Of a DNA stretch of 64,000 nucleotides, positions 1 through 12,900 are shown one piece after another. Numbering within the stretch: the stretch's first letter is position 1; every line of letters begins with the position of its first letter. Below the pieces are notes generated by a model that made no database searches, had not been told where the DNA came from, and saw only the letters and a list, made by a program, of their open reading frames with translations. The stretch comes from Peronospora farinosa. Lineage: Eukaryota > Oomycota > Peronosporomycetes > Peronosporales > Peronosporaceae. Made by a program: the position numbers and the translations under genes. The stretch is taken from the NCBI GenBank assembly GCA_947646735.1, contig CANTFK010000842.1, positions 372,001 through 436,000 of the forward strand, written 5' to 3'.

Positions 1-345
1 AAAGTGGCAACACAGAAAAAGCGTACATTTTCATAGGCGAGAGACAGGATCTTGGTTGCAATTCTTACAAAATATCATCAGGAAGTTGCATTCTAGGTGA
101 CGTATGGTTTCAATGCACGCACCCATTGTCAACACCCTTCTGCACATTCTGCGTAAAATGATTACCACATCTTCTACAATGGCAGTTGTACTTTTTCATA
201 GGAAACAAGCTGACTTGAAACTATCACCATCCACACATACCATCACGTCACACCTACGCAATAACTGCAACCTATCACCATTTACAACGACAACACATTC
301 CAGTCCAATACCTGGGGCCCATCTGGTGGCGCAAATTTCAACCTG

Positions 346-652
346 TTATACTCCACTGTTAAAGCTGGATGAAGCCGCTGCGTCGAGGGATTCTGGTCGA
401 AGAACCAGCAATCTAATGGGGCACGAGAAGGTCAAAAAAACATCCGCAGTGTTTACGCTCTCGTGGGCATCAAGCAAAACACCTAGACACGACTACACAC
501 ACAAGCATGCAGCGAAACGGTAGCTTATAGCGATATGAACGTTTGTACCTACCTCCAAACTGCGTCGATGCCTGCTCTTCCAGTGCTGCACGGAGCTTGA
601 CGTAATCGATCTTGCCCCCCTATTGAGTCGCAATTGCAGCCATAGTCAGCAT
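346..652 (-). pseudogene. possible broken or mis-spliced small gene
   Basis: I do not recognise this gene. On the minus strand, 619-553 reads as a coding-looking segment (G-G-K-I-D-Y-V-K-L-R-A-A-L-E-E-Q), ending at a good donor (G|GTAGGT). A tag acceptor at 484-483 then opens a frame in the right phase down to a TAA at 346-348. Upstream, the same frame begins with an ATG at 652 (or 643) but meets a TAG at 622-620, just before the segment. That TAG can be read as a splice acceptor, in which case the first exon lies further up (perhaps an ATG-started stretch near 928-805), or as a disabling stop. Only the middle segment is convincing. It could also be a chance open frame. Confidence 0.28.
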
Positions 653-1147
653 AACAAAGTAATTGCAATACAAGAAATGTAATCCATTCGAATTTCATGC
701 TCTTCGTACCAGACTACGAGCTCCAATCATCGCATAAGATCCATCTACACTTCGTCAATCGATCACACATCGAAACCATTCCTTTAGAAAGAGAATAACG
801 CTACCTACAGCATAAAAACTAAGCCTACCAATAATCAATGCAGTCCGATTGGACCCAACTGTCTCCGTCGTAGCAGGTGAGGACTCTGTAGAGCTCACGG
901 AGGACAATACCTGGACGGTCTTCATTCTGCGATTGTCCATTGTTTTTTTGGAAAATTCTCATTGGTGGAAAATATTTTGTATTTATCCAATCGTACATGC
1001 TGAGCGTAATGTCGCCCCTCCCTACTCCCTCCCTAGATTTTGTATTCCCGTCTACTTCAGTGGGCCACACAATCGAAATCTCCACCAACCGACTGCCGCG
1101 TATCGCTCGATCCCTCGCAACTTCAGAAGTTTATTGAAAGAAGAATC

Positions 1148-3147
1148 ATGCCGGGTGAAGAAAACAAGGAGTTTGACGACGAGTTGGTCGACTATGAAGA
1201 GGAAGAGGAGACGACGGCGACGACGGATGCCTCGAAGGCTGCTGAGGGAAAGGACGCCAAGAAGTAAGCTAAACTAAAGAATTTGCTGCTAGAAGAGAGA
1301 GAGAGAGAAAGAATGTGTGTACCCGAGAGACGGAAGAGTAAGAGCCAGAGAGCAATGCCGAGGTAGAACACGACGCTTTCTTGCTTGACTGTTTGTTTGC
1401 TTACGGAAGGCTTCTACCTATATAAGGAGGGAGCTGGCCGTCTTGATGACAATGTCCTAAACGCTCGACTGGCCGCTCATCCGCTCGCTCGGGACCGCGA
1501 GGAAAGGGAGGAAGACACTTTTGTTAACAACTTCTTCTGTATTCTGTATCCATGGTGCTTCTGCTGGAATCGCAATCATTGGGGATTGCTTTCGTTAGGG
1601 GCCACTACGTCGGCATTCATAGTTCTGGGTTCCGTGACTTTATCCTGAAGCCCGAGTGCTTGCGCGCTGTCGTGGACTGTGGTTTCGAGCACCCTTCGGA
1701 AGGTGAGCTCTCTTGATTTAAGATACTGGAGAACGGAACAGCTACTGACAGTTATGGACCACGTGTGATTGATATGTGCAGTCCAGCACGAGTGCATTCC
1801 TCAAGCCGTGCTCGGTATGGACATCATTTGCCAGGCCAAGTCCGGTATGGGAAAGACCGCTGTGTTTGTGCTTGCCACCTTACACCAGGTACGAAGCGGG
1901 TTTTTGTAGTGTTGTTTTGGTGGTTTACGGCTACTCATGAGGTTTTTGTTGTTTGTGTCGTAGATCGAGCCAGTGGACGGACAGATCAGTGTTATGGTGA
2001 TGTGCCATACTCGCGAATTGGCGTTCCAGATTGCTCATGAGTATGAGCGTTTCAGCAAGTACCTAGTGGACGTCAAGACTGGGGTGTTTTATGGCGGTAG
2101 GTTCTGAGAAGTCAGAAGCAGTGAGGTGTTGGACCTCAAGTGACAATTTACATTTTTCTTATTGCAGGCGTACCCATTACGCAGAACCGCGAGGCTCTAA
2201 AAAACAACCCGCCTCACATTCTTGTGGGCACCCCCGGTCGTATTTTGGGTCTGCTTCGCGAAAAGACTTTGAAGCTAGACAAGGTGAAACACTTTGTCAT
2301 GGATGAATGTGACAAGATGTTGGAGGCTGTCGGTACGTGTTGCAGTCAGTTGCAAAGCTCAACCAATAAGGATACGTAAAGCTAACTTCACGGTATGAAC
2401 AGACATGCGTCGCGACATTCAAGAGATCTTCAAGGCAACGCCGCACGACAAGCAAGTGATGATGTTCTCGGCTACTTTGAGCAAAGAAATCCGTCCAGTG
2501 TGCCGCAAGTTCTGCCAGGACGTAAGTAAACCGCTAGACAAGCGATGTGACTATTATATACGTGTAGCCTAACCAATGCGGATCGTTTTTTTACTGCATA
2601 GCCGATGGAGATCTACGTCGACGACGAGACGAAGCTGACTCTGCACGGTCTGCAGCAGTATTACATCAAGCTGGAGGAGTCCGAAAAGAACCGCAAGCTG
2701 AACGACTTGCTGGACGCGCTCGAGTTCAACCAGGTGGTTATTTTCGTGTCCAAGAAAAACCGTGGACGAGAGCTCAACCGTTTGTTGAACGAGTGCAACT
2801 TCCCGTCGATTTGCATCACGGCTGACCTCTCTCAGGATGAGCGCATCAAGCGGTACAAAAGTTTCAAGGATTTTCAAAAGCGTATCCTGGTGACTACGGA
2901 CCTGTTCGGACGTGGTATGGATATTGAGCGTGTGAACATTGTCGTTAACTACGATTTCCCGAACGACAGCGATCAGTATCTCCACCGCGTGGGCCGTGCC
3001 GGTCGTTTCGGTACCAAGGGTCTGTCGATTAGTTTCATCTCGTCGGAGGAGGACACTGAGATGCTAGCCAAGGTGCAGTCGCGTTTTGAGGTGAACATCC
3101 CGGAGCTCCCGGACCAGATCGACATCTCCACTTACATGACCACTTAG
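1148..3147 (+). CDS. SUB2: DEAD/DECD-box RNA helicase UAP56/SUB2 (DDX39B-like)
   Basis: ATP-dependent RNA helicase of the TREX complex, acting in pre-mRNA splicing and mRNA export in the nucleus. Seven exons: 1148-1263, 1599-1702, 1782-1888, 1964-2096, 2168-2332, 2403-2521 and 2602-3147. They join in phase to 429 aa, the usual length of the family (about 430). Visible motifs are the acidic N-terminus, the Q-motif region ([11 protein letters not shown]), motif I AKSGMGKT, motif Ib TPGR, the family-specific motif II DECD, motif III SAT, and motif [12 protein letters not shown]. All introns are GT-AG. The first intron is 335 nt, long for this window. The ATG at 1148 gives the typical N-terminus of the family. 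The gene converges on MFAP1, another spliceosomal factor, with about 240 bp between the two stop codons. Confidence 0.96.
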
Positions 3148-3387
3148 GCAAACAGTTCTGATCGCATGGAGAATGATGTCAGAGGATGAAGGGGGCGAAA
3201 TAAGCAAAGACTCTTGTCAAACCAACCAACCTCGTTTCGGCATGTGCGAGCTCCATTTTTGGTAGTGAAGCTTTGCTGCTGCTCCATGGCTGAATGAATA
3301 TACCCAACGCGAAATTGCGGATGATGCTATTACGACTCGGCTCGCGCTGTTTGTACTGGCGTCGTCCCAAGTCGCCGGTTCGAAGTG

Positions 3388-5109
3388 TTACTCTTTTCTC
3401 CGTCGCTTCGTCGATCCATCGATATCCTTCATGCCACCAAGGCGGCTCTTGTATTTTTCACGGATGCCGTCATCGCGGGCCCACAGCGAGTCCCGACTGG
3501 ACGTGTCTTGGTCTGCCAGATGCGTGTACTTCGTGCTACGAATTGTAGTTGTAAACAACATTAAACGGGCTTACGTTAGAATTCTTTCGATGAAAGGATG
3601 CAAGTACAAGTTCCGTACCGGCCAGCACGTCCAAAGTTTTTGACCTGCATCACAGTTGGGAGCATCTCCTTGTTGAACTTGTCCTCTAGCGTAGCCTCGG
3701 TGGCATCTCGCTTGCGCACGTCATTCTTCGAGCCAACGCTGTCGTCATCCACGTAAAATGCACCTTTGTGGTAGTATTTTTGCATGAACTTAAGCTTCTG
3801 CTTCTGCTTGGGCTCATTCTTTTTCAATTTGCTGACCGTCAGAAAATAACGCAAAAGTCACAATCTGCTTCTTCATTATTGCACAGCAATACGTACGCGT
3901 CCTCTGCAGTACGCTCTTCCTGTGTCATGTTTCGCCTCCTCAATGCTTCTTCTTCCTCCTTTACTCGCTGCTCCTTCCGGTCTCGGTCGCTGGAGCGGCG
4001 ACAGACATGAAAACAAAGCCAGATTATCACTACTAGCCAAAGTGGTTTGTCATCAACAAACTGCGTACCGTTTAATTCGACGCATTTCGCGCAGTTCCCA
4101 ATCGCGGTACTCTTGCACCGGATCTAGACCATCCGTATCGTCAGGCATCTCTACATCAGTATCGTCACCCTTATTGGCGCCGTTTTGCTCGCGCTGAGTG
4201 TCTTCAGCAACCAAACGACGCGACTCCATTTTTCGTATCTCCAGTTTTTCCTGCTCTCGCTTCTCGCGTCGTTCTTCTTCTGCTGCAAGTTCTTCCTGGC
4301 GTTTTATCGTACCACGAGCTCTCTTAGGTACAAAAACTGGCTTCATGAACTCTTCACCAGGTTCCGAATCATCTGTATCAGTCTCATACTCAGAGCTAGA
4401 ACTGCTACTAGACTCGGACTTTTCGTTTCTGACCATAGGTAACGGAGCTGCCACTGGACTCTGCTTCATAATTAGAGGCTCCACTACCAATCGTCTAGAC
4501 TTGTCGTTCTCTTCACTCTGAGCTTCGCGTGCCTTTGCTTTACTGCGTAGCAAACGGCGACGACGGTCAATATCGGAATCATCTGCTTCATCCGAGCTGG
4601 AATCTTGCAGCGCCTTAGCTACGTCCTCTTCACTCGAATCCTCATCGTCACTAGAAGGTGCAAGTCTTTTTTCTATTTGACCGCTCCTGTTTTTTGCTAC
4701 ATGTGCAAAAGAGCTCACAACTTGCGCCTCCACGCGTTTTCGTCCAGTACTGATCACTTGATCCGTCTTGCGCTGTGCTTCGGCCTTGGGCAACACCCGT
4801 ACTTGGCTACTTGCCGTTACGAAACCACGATCATCTTCATATCCATGTGCAAACTTTGGCACCTGACCTGCTCGATACCGTGTCACTTTCTTGGATGGGT
4901 CCACCTGGGGCTTCAGTGGCTTAAACACTTCCGTCTCTTCTCTGTAGGAATAAAGCGCACGAGCGTTAGGGTACACAACAATTCACAAGGTTATATACAA
5001 CAGCGATCAAGCGTAAGTACTTGTTATTAGTGTGGCGAAGAGACACCGGATCTCCTGGAGTATCATCCGGCAGCAGCAGCCCTAGGTCCTTCTTAGTAAA
5101 GAGCGACAT
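3388..5109 (-). CDS. MFAP1: MFAP1 homologue (spliceosomal B-complex protein)
   Basis: Homologue of microfibrillar-associated protein 1, which in animals is a component of the spliceosomal B complex and not of microfibrils. Five exons on the minus strand: 5109-5021, 4941-4069, 3989-3897, 3831-3619 and 3535-3388, joining in phase to 471 aa. The C-terminal half carries the family signature: the DWELREMRRIKRDR helix, a Glu/Arg-rich stretch, then FMQKYYHKGAFYVDDD, TLEDKFNKEMLPTVMQVKNFGR and RTKYTHLADQDT. The N-terminal half is charged and low in complexity, with Ser/Glu-rich acidic blocks, as in animal MFAP1. The protein ends in a basic KRRRKE tail. It is divergent to the GT60-like gene (279 bp apart). 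Confidence 0.93.
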
Positions 5110-5388
5110 TAACAACGAAATGGAATAAATTCTTGTACTAATTTTTACCACGTATTTTTGAAAGTTAGCTTGTATAATACGCTGTATAATTTAGCACACA
5201 ATAAGTATACTACATGTACTGTATTATAAATCCTTACAGCTGGATAAATATCCACATTGGACACCTTTTATCGAAATAGTGCGTTTACTGATCAAAGGAG
5301 GAGTATGCAGTTAATTTAGGCTCAAAATATAGTAACTTTGGGTCAAATGGAATAGAAATAGTTCACACATTGTCATCATTTTTTCGAA

Positions 5389-6765
5389 ATGACGTTCCAG
5401 ACACCCATGTTAGCGCTGGCACTCCCGCAGACGCAGCCTCGTGGTCAAAATGGTGTTTCGTTCACTACGAAGGAATCTGCACTGACTCGGCGTTGGCGTG
5501 TGATTGTCGGTGTGGTGGTTGCATCTCTGTGCCTGTGCGTCGTGCTGGTATTTTGGTGCCTCTTTATTCGACTGCCGCCGTATGAGGCGTCTGCGGGGCG
5601 CTCAGTGCACAACCCGCTGTTTTCTGAGATGAAACCGCAGCAGCATATTGAGAAGGAAAACAATTTGACTGAAGAGCGTCAACACGACATCGAGAAACGT
5701 TTTGAGACGACGCGGGACTTCCACGACGAGAAGCAGATTGTAATGGTGCTTACCCATTTCAGGAACGGCGATGCGTGCGCTCAAACGCTCGTTGATGCTC
5801 GTGCGACGGCATTCTTGGCATCACGGGTGCACTTTCGCGTGTTCGAAGAGCTCTATCTAACGCAGGAGAAGACGTGTGTACAGCGGTTTTGCGAGCTGAA
5901 GCCGAGCGATTGCAAGCAACTGCTGCGATCTGGACAGCTTCGCACGCAGAGGAGAGATGCGTCAGGAGCAGTTGGAGCGACCGTTGCCCGATACATGGCG
6001 GAGGGACTGGTGGAACGCAAGTTTGCGAATGACTTTTACCTTTCGGTGGATCCAGCAGTCGTGGTGTTCACGCAGCAGTGGGACCTAGAGCTACTGAAAC
6101 AATGGTACAATGTGGGCAATGATATGGCCATCTTGAGCGTTGCACTCAAGTCCGTTGACCTGCGTGAGCTGACAAACTCAATCATCCTCGTGCAATGCTC
6201 GGCGCGCATCCACTCCAAGTCTGCAGATGCTGTGGTGGCATTCAATCCCCCTGAGCCACTACCACGTCAAGGCGCTGCATTGCTTTCGCCGGTGTTGCAT
6301 ACACAGTACTCTGAAGTGTTCCACTTTGGTCCGACTCGAGCGCTCTTTGAAGTGCGTTCGGACCCGCACACGCCTTTCATTTCCGTCGGACATGAGTACG
6401 CGCGAGCCGCGCGCTTTTGGACTCACGGTTACGACTTCTATGCTCCTAACAAGGACACGCTATTTGCTCGTTACCAGTGGCAAGAACCACCGCTACCCAT
6501 GTCTTCTGGAGCAATTGATGATGACACGGACAAGCTACGGCAACTCAGAATAGACAAGGCACATCGGCGTATTCGACGACTGCTTGGATTGCCTGTATCA
6601 GTTCAAGATGAACAGCTCGAGCAACCTGTGACCTACGCATTGGGCAGCCATCGAACCATAGCGGCATGGCTGCACTTTTCGGGCGTCGATCCTCGTGCAG
6701 CTTACAACGAGTCCACGACCAATCAATTCACACGCTGTGGTAAAGTCCATTACGTTCACTACTGA
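5389..6765 (+). CDS. GT60-like type II membrane glycosyltransferase
   Basis: Single exon, 458 aa. A cytosolic N-terminus of about 40 residues is followed by one strong membrane segment (about residues 42-64) and a lumenal domain, the usual plan of a Golgi enzyme. The C-terminal half resembles the family of Skp1 hydroxyproline GlcNAc-transferases (Pfam GlcNAc, CAZy GT60): a FYLSVDP segment followed by a conserved WD, a block ending in DMAILSV, then PFISVGHEYARAARFWTHGYDFYAP, which matches the family's GEE...R.WTHGYDF block. The residues after the conserved Asp (D-P-A) differ from the usual D-S-H, and the N-terminal Ser-Tyr-Arg-Asp motif is replaced, so activity and substrate are uncertain. Membrane anchoring also differs from cytosolic Skp1 GnT1. 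The start ATG at 5389 is the first in frame and close to a TCATCATTTTTT initiator-like sequence. Confidence 0.7.
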   Translation: MTFQTPMLALALPQTQPRGQNGVSFTTKESALTRRWRVIVGVVVASLCLCVVLVFWCLFIRLPPYEASAGRSVHNPLFSEMKPQQHIEKENNLTEERQHDIEKRFETTRDFHDEKQIVMVLTHFRNGDACAQTLVDARATAFLASRVHFRVFEELYLTQEKTCVQRFCELKPSDCKQLLRSGQLRTQRRDASGAVGATVARYMAEGLVERKFANDFYLSVDPAVVVFTQQWDLELLKQWYNVGNDMAILSVALKSVDLRELTNSIILVQCSARIHSKSADAVVAFNPPEPLPRQGAALLSPVLHTQYSEVFHFGPTRALFEVRSDPHTPFISVGHEYARAARFWTHGYDFYAPNKDTLFARYQWQEPPLPMSSGAIDDDTDKLRQLRIDKAHRRIRRLLGLPVSVQDEQLEQPVTYALGSHRTIAAWLHFSGVDPRAAYNESTTNQFTRCGKVHYVHY

Positions 6766-6919
6766 GATTGAGAGAGTTGAACCCATGAGCCATAAAAAAA
6801 CATCATTTGATGCCTATCATTGGTGCAAAACAAGATTTCGTTATTAGCCAATCACACGATTTAGATTTGTACACTCCAACTCACTAACGAAAATCCCGAG
6901 CGGCGTCCAGAGGACGACG

Positions 6920-9900
6920 ATGAATGTGGATGTTGTGCGTCAGAAGCTATTGGACGGCGACACGGACGTTGTGCTCAAGGAGCTTACGGATCTGTATCGT
7001 CGTGCTGAGATCTTGCATACTCCGCAGCTTGGCCGCATCCTCGAGGCGCTTTTTCCTGTTTGGAAAGGTCTACTGCAAAACAAATTGCCACCACAGCTAC
7101 ACGCTTCGACGCAGAACCGCTGCCGTAAGATGCTGTTGCAGATACTGAATCGTCTGCCGAGCAACGAGACGCTGCGGCCGTATGTGACGCAGCTGCTGCA
7201 GTTACTCATGGAAGTCCTGCAGAAAGACAATGAGGACAACGCGCTCATTGCGCTCAAGACGCTGTTTGATTTACATCGCAATTACCGCCCAGGACTGCGG
7301 ACTGAAGTGCAGCCGTTTTTAGAACTCGTGCAGCTCATGTACAAGAACCTGCAGACGACGATGAAGAAACAATTTAGTGGCCCACCAGAGACTTTCAAGT
7401 CGAGCTTTGTATCGACGGCAACAACTCCTACGGCTGCAAAAGCGGCGTCATCACCAGCTATTTTTTCAGAAACAGCAAAGGAATCGACAGTAGCTGGGAA
7501 AGAAATGCTCAGTGCAACAAGTGGTGCTACGACAGAATCAAAACCAGCAGACACGACGGTACAACACGTAACAGATGGTGGCAATACGGGTGAATCTACT
7601 ACTGTAGCAACCTGTAGTACTGCAGCACCGGAATGCATTGCTGTTGGTGCCACGGCGGCTGCTGACAGAGAAGCAGCAACGGACGAACCCGTCTGCAGCA
7701 ACTTGGAATCGTTTAAGACAATTTCGGAACTGCCGCTAATTATTATGCTGCTCTTCCAGTGCTACCCGAGCTACATTGAAAGCTACATACCCGTGTTAGT
7801 GCCGTTGATGATGTCAGCATTGGCATTGCGAGCGCCTGAAACGTCCACTACAACACATCCGTCGCGGTACTTGGATTTTTTAGATTGCCAAGTCAAGACG
7901 TTGTCGTTTGTGACATACTTGTTGCGCGGATGTGCGAAACTTATGCGTCCATTTCAAGATGCTATTTGTGAGAACACAGTGAAATTGCTTATCGCCTGTC
8001 CAAAAGATGCCTTTGTGTTGCGGAAGGACATTTTTGTGGCCGCCAGGCACATAATTTCCACTGATTTCCGGCGAGGATTTTACCCACAGCTTGAACTGCT
8101 CATGGATGATGACGTGCTTGTTGGAAAAGGACGTTGCAGCTTCTACCAGATTCGCCCACTGGCATATTCGACGCTTGCAGATATGATTCATCATGTTCGC
8201 GATATGCTAACACTCGCGCAGGTGAGCATTATCGTGAATTTTTACGGCAAACGAATTCATGATTCAACGCTTCCAATCTCCATACAAACGACTAGCATTC
8301 GTCTGCTGCTCAATCTCGTCGACATTAGTGCAAAGAATGAGGACGCTGACGCATGGAAAGGCCGCAATATTCTGTCACGCATATTGTTAATTATATCGGG
8401 AAAGTTTGGTACGACACTAGCGAACCTGCCTGCAGCTCTCGCCACAACACAACGCAGTAAGTCCAGCGGGGATCGATGCGACTTGTTGGAAGGAGGTGCC
8501 ATGGATAAAATCAAACAGTCTAGCCTGCTGCCAAGGGACGTAGTGCAGAAAACGCAATACGAGAGAAAGTTGGAGGCTCTATTGTTGCCGCATATGCGTG
8601 TTCAGCGTCCGGCAGATTCTGCCTTAGAGGAAGAACCAAGTATTCGTGACGTGAAGTCGCTGTTGCGCACAATGACCCTTGGTATCCGGGCTGTTATTTG
8701 GTGCACAGCTAATTATCGAAATCCACATGCTAAGGATCTATCCACCGTTGACGCCAACACCACAGATGGAAGCAGTTTGATTACTCCATCGACTTCACAG
8801 GGGATCCATGCTGGCTTGAACGCGCACTCTTTCGACGTGGTGGGGAGTTCACCTGGTCGGGTATCTGGAAGCAATCATGTGTATCCACTGACTGATGATG
8901 AGCGCTTGCTTATCGCAAAAGTGCTTCGAAATGGACTGCGTTGTTTTATTCTGTACACATTATCGGAAAACACGCTTTCAGAGGAAAAACAAATGCTGGA
9001 TCACTTTGCTGGTGCATTTACCGTATTGGAGGCAGCAGATTTCCGTGATCTTTTTATCTCGAATATCCAGCTACTCTACGAGTGTATCCTCCAGGACCAT
9101 GCCATTCTGACGATTCCCCAGCATTTCTTGGCTAACTCGAATGTGAGCTGCTGGTTTGCTGAGATTCTACTGAAATTTTTAATTACGCAGATGGAGGACC
9201 TGAGTGTTGAGGCAGAAGGAGACCTTCCTGACACCAAACGACTGGAAAAGATTATGACTATTGATAATCTAGAGTTTGAGAAAATGCGCCGCGTGCCTCA
9301 AGTGCATCGTGCTTCCATTGTGCTTCGGCTATTCAAGATTGTCTTTGGCTCGGTCACATTATTCAAGTTGAACGAGTCGGCGCTGTTTCCACATTTGCGC
9401 ACGATTATCGAGTCGTGCTTAAAGCAAGCGACGTTTACTAAACACCCCGACAACTATTTGCTTTTGCTTCGCGCCCTGTTCCGATCAATATCAGGCGGCA
9501 AATACGAAAACTTTTACAAGGAGGTATTTCCCTTGCTCCCGGGCGTGTTGTCTGCTCTGATGCGACTACAAAAGCACATGGGTAAACCGGCGATGCAGGA
9601 GGTACTTCTGGAGTTGTGTCTGACAATTCCTGCAAGATTGAGTTCACTGCTACAGTATCTTCCATCGCTTATGAAATCGGTAGTGCGGGCGATCACATCA
9701 CGCGGAGAACTCGCGTACTTAGGACTGCGGACACTTGAGTTCTGGGTGGACAATCTTAACCCGGACTTTTTGTATCCGATCATGACGTCTCAGGACCGAT
9801 TGCTTACAGAGATTATCGAGGCGTTGAACACACACCTTATTCCACCTCCGTACTCGTACGGTGAATTAGCTATGCGAATTCTTGGTAAGATTGGCGGGCG

Positions 9901-12900
9901 AAATCGGCAGTATCTCATGGATCCGCTGAACTTAGACTATCATGAACATTCGTTCACTGGATTAACTTTCATGTTTCAGTGGGGTGAAGAGAGAGATAAT
10001 ACGGATTTCGACATGAAGGGAGATGGCGTCGCTTTTTCTCAAAATGGCAAATTCCAAATGAAGATGGATGTGTTGGTTACGCAAGCAACGACCATACTTC
10101 GCACGTACCTACGAAAGTCGTCGGCAGAGCTCGATAATAGCTGCAAGACTGACTCACGGCTTGCAGATGTCGACGAGTTTGAGGAAGGTGAAAACCTAAC
10201 AAGTCCCTCTATCTTGCTCGAAAAGGATGACAAGACACTTGAACTAGAGACAGAGACAATGGAAAAAATCCGCAAATCGATTTTGCAGCATAAACGATGT
10301 GCGTTTGTGTTTGTCTCTCGTGCGGCTGTAGTATCGCTCAATGTCAACGACTACGCCAATGCAGATCAAGAGAGTGATGAACATGAAATAGACGCCGATG
10401 ATCTGAGCGCACAGCACGTGGAGCCAATGCGGAAGGTGATTTCGCAGGAGGCATTGCAAGCTACGCGTAAACAGCTTCTGCTGGTTTTATTTGAGACGAT
10501 GGTGGATATTGACGTTGGTTTGGAGGCCAAAAAAATGCTGCAAGGTATTGCGGGTCACTTGACAGTTCTTGCCTTAACCAAGTGCTCACGGGAGCAACCA
10601 GATTTTGCTGTGCTTTCGTCGTTGCGTGCATCAACGTTGTATGCAGCAACAAGAGGCTTATCACCTGGTCGACATTTGGCAACTACAAAACGAATTGAAA
10701 CGCTGCGCCAGGCAACTTATGGTACCGCAAAAATGGTGGAAGCAGATGTGACAAATGACTTCTTTTCGTTTGTGCAAGTCGTAACACTTGCGCTGAGCTC
10801 ACCGGATCAACATGCTGTTGATACCGCAAAAGAGATTGTCACTTTTATTATCAAAACGGCAATTGCGCAGTTTGACTCACCACGGTCGGCTGTAGAACTT
10901 GGCGGTGCATTATTTAACAGCATGTGTGAGGTCTTTGCGCACGCATGTTACGACAAGGGAAGTTGGCGTCAGAAACTCGGAGGTGCAATCGGCATCCAGC
11001 TTCTTGTGGATTTGCTGGAGCCTCAATGGTGTCACGAAAATGAACTTACGATAATCAAGGCGTTTTTCTTCGTCCTTTCGGATCATCCGCCAGAAGTGAG
11101 TGTGACTGTAAGTGCTGAGATCGGTGAGGCGCTAGTGAAGATTGTAAAGACAGCTTGGAGAGCTCGGTTGGGGTATGTGGACCAGCTTGGCGATAATGGT
11201 CAGAAGAAAAAAGATTTTTTGTCGTGTATTGCCTTCCAGGATACGGAGGTGTTCCAGATGTTTGTCGTGGAATTTCTTAGTGCAAAGGCACCAACACGAC
11301 GGTTTGCGAAACGCTGTATCGCCACAGTGGCATTACTACAAGATACGAGTGCTTCAGCGCTGCTGTATCCGTACAATCAGCTGATCAGTAAACAGATTAC
11401 TGGGTGTAATCTTCGCATGCTGCCTAGTAACACTAGGACGGGTTTTGTGGATGCTATGGCGTACGCACTGTCGCTCGATCCACCGATCTTTTCGCTTACA
11501 AAAGAGATAATGATGTTTCTTCAGGAGGTATGGAAACTAATCTCAGAGGATTCACAGCGCGATGGAGTGACGATGATCGGGGCTGAGAGTCCCGGTAAGG
11601 TAGGAGGCATGGCGCCAGCAATCCCAGGTTCAGGTGTATCAGCCCAGGAGTATCCGTTTGGACTTTCACAAGCGTGTGAACTGCGCATTGCTGCTGCCAG
11701 ATTGCTCCGAGCAGCCTTTCTTGCAGCGCCCCACGATCTGAATCAGCATCCTGAGTATCGCAATCGTTTCGTGGGTGTGTTCTTTCGATATCTGACGGGC
11801 CAGCCTCCAGAGCTGGTGCAAGTAGCCCAAGACGCGCTACTGGACGTCATCCAGCTGAACAAGCAAAACAAGGATGTGTTTTTACCGAAGGAACTTCTGC
11901 AGCAATGCTTACGACCGGTACTTCTTAACCTGGCTGATTATCGGAAACTTAACCTACCGCTGCTCGAAGGACTGTCACGTCTGTTGACACTATTAAGCAG
12001 CTGTTTTAACGTGACACTTGGAGAAAAGTTGCTAGAACATCTGAAGCAGTGGCGGGATCCAGATCGAATTATTAAAGCAGGAATTTGGAAGGGTGGTGAA
12101 GAACCCGCTGTAGCAGCAGCAATTGTGGATCTTTTTCACTTGCTGCCTCTTAATGATGCGTTTTTGAAGGCACTGATTAATTGCGTGGTAGATCTTGAGG
12201 CCGTCTTACCGAAGTATGGAAGTTACGGGAAAATGAGTTCGCCATACCGAATCCCACTGACGCGTTTCTTGAATCGCTACGCGTCCATGACCGTATCATT
12301 CTTTCTTAAGCGTGAGCATTTGGTTGAAGTAAAGTATTCGTCACTCTTCCAGCAACTTATTAAGCTACCAGAGGCAGCTCCTCTTCGCGCGGTCATTATT
12401 GGTGACGGTGGAATCGAGTCAGTGATTGAGGCAACATTTAATGCAGCGCTAAAGCTAAACGCTTCTGGTTTTGGGGACACGAAAACGGGTGCGGATGTGT
12501 TAGGAGATGCAAAGGTGCAGACTCAAGTCCAGCTGAATGCACAGAAAGCGGCGACACAGGCTGCTGTGACCGCGCAGGCTCAAGGGATGACAGTATCCGC
12601 AGCGGAGGCTCGTGGAGAACAAGCTCGTGCGGCATACGTAGTAAAGGCTCAGTCCCAAATGAACGCTCAACAAGCTTTAAAGGTGCAGTCTCAAGTGCAG
12701 ATTCAAGCCAACGCTCAAAAACTGCATGCACAGACCCTAGCAGCAGCACAGGCGCAAGGTTTGTCGTTGGTACAAGCCCAGGCAAAAGCTCAGTTCGCCA
12801 GCAAAGACTACATCGCTAAAGCTCAAAGTCACATTTCATCTGTAGCCGTGCAAACGTCGTTGCCAAGTCCGGCAATAAGCGCACTTGTCACGCAGCAGCA

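Noticed and set aside
104..523. 139-codon plus-strand frame at the left edge
   Set aside because: No domain, Ser/Thr/His-rich, and partly opposite a better minus-strand candidate.
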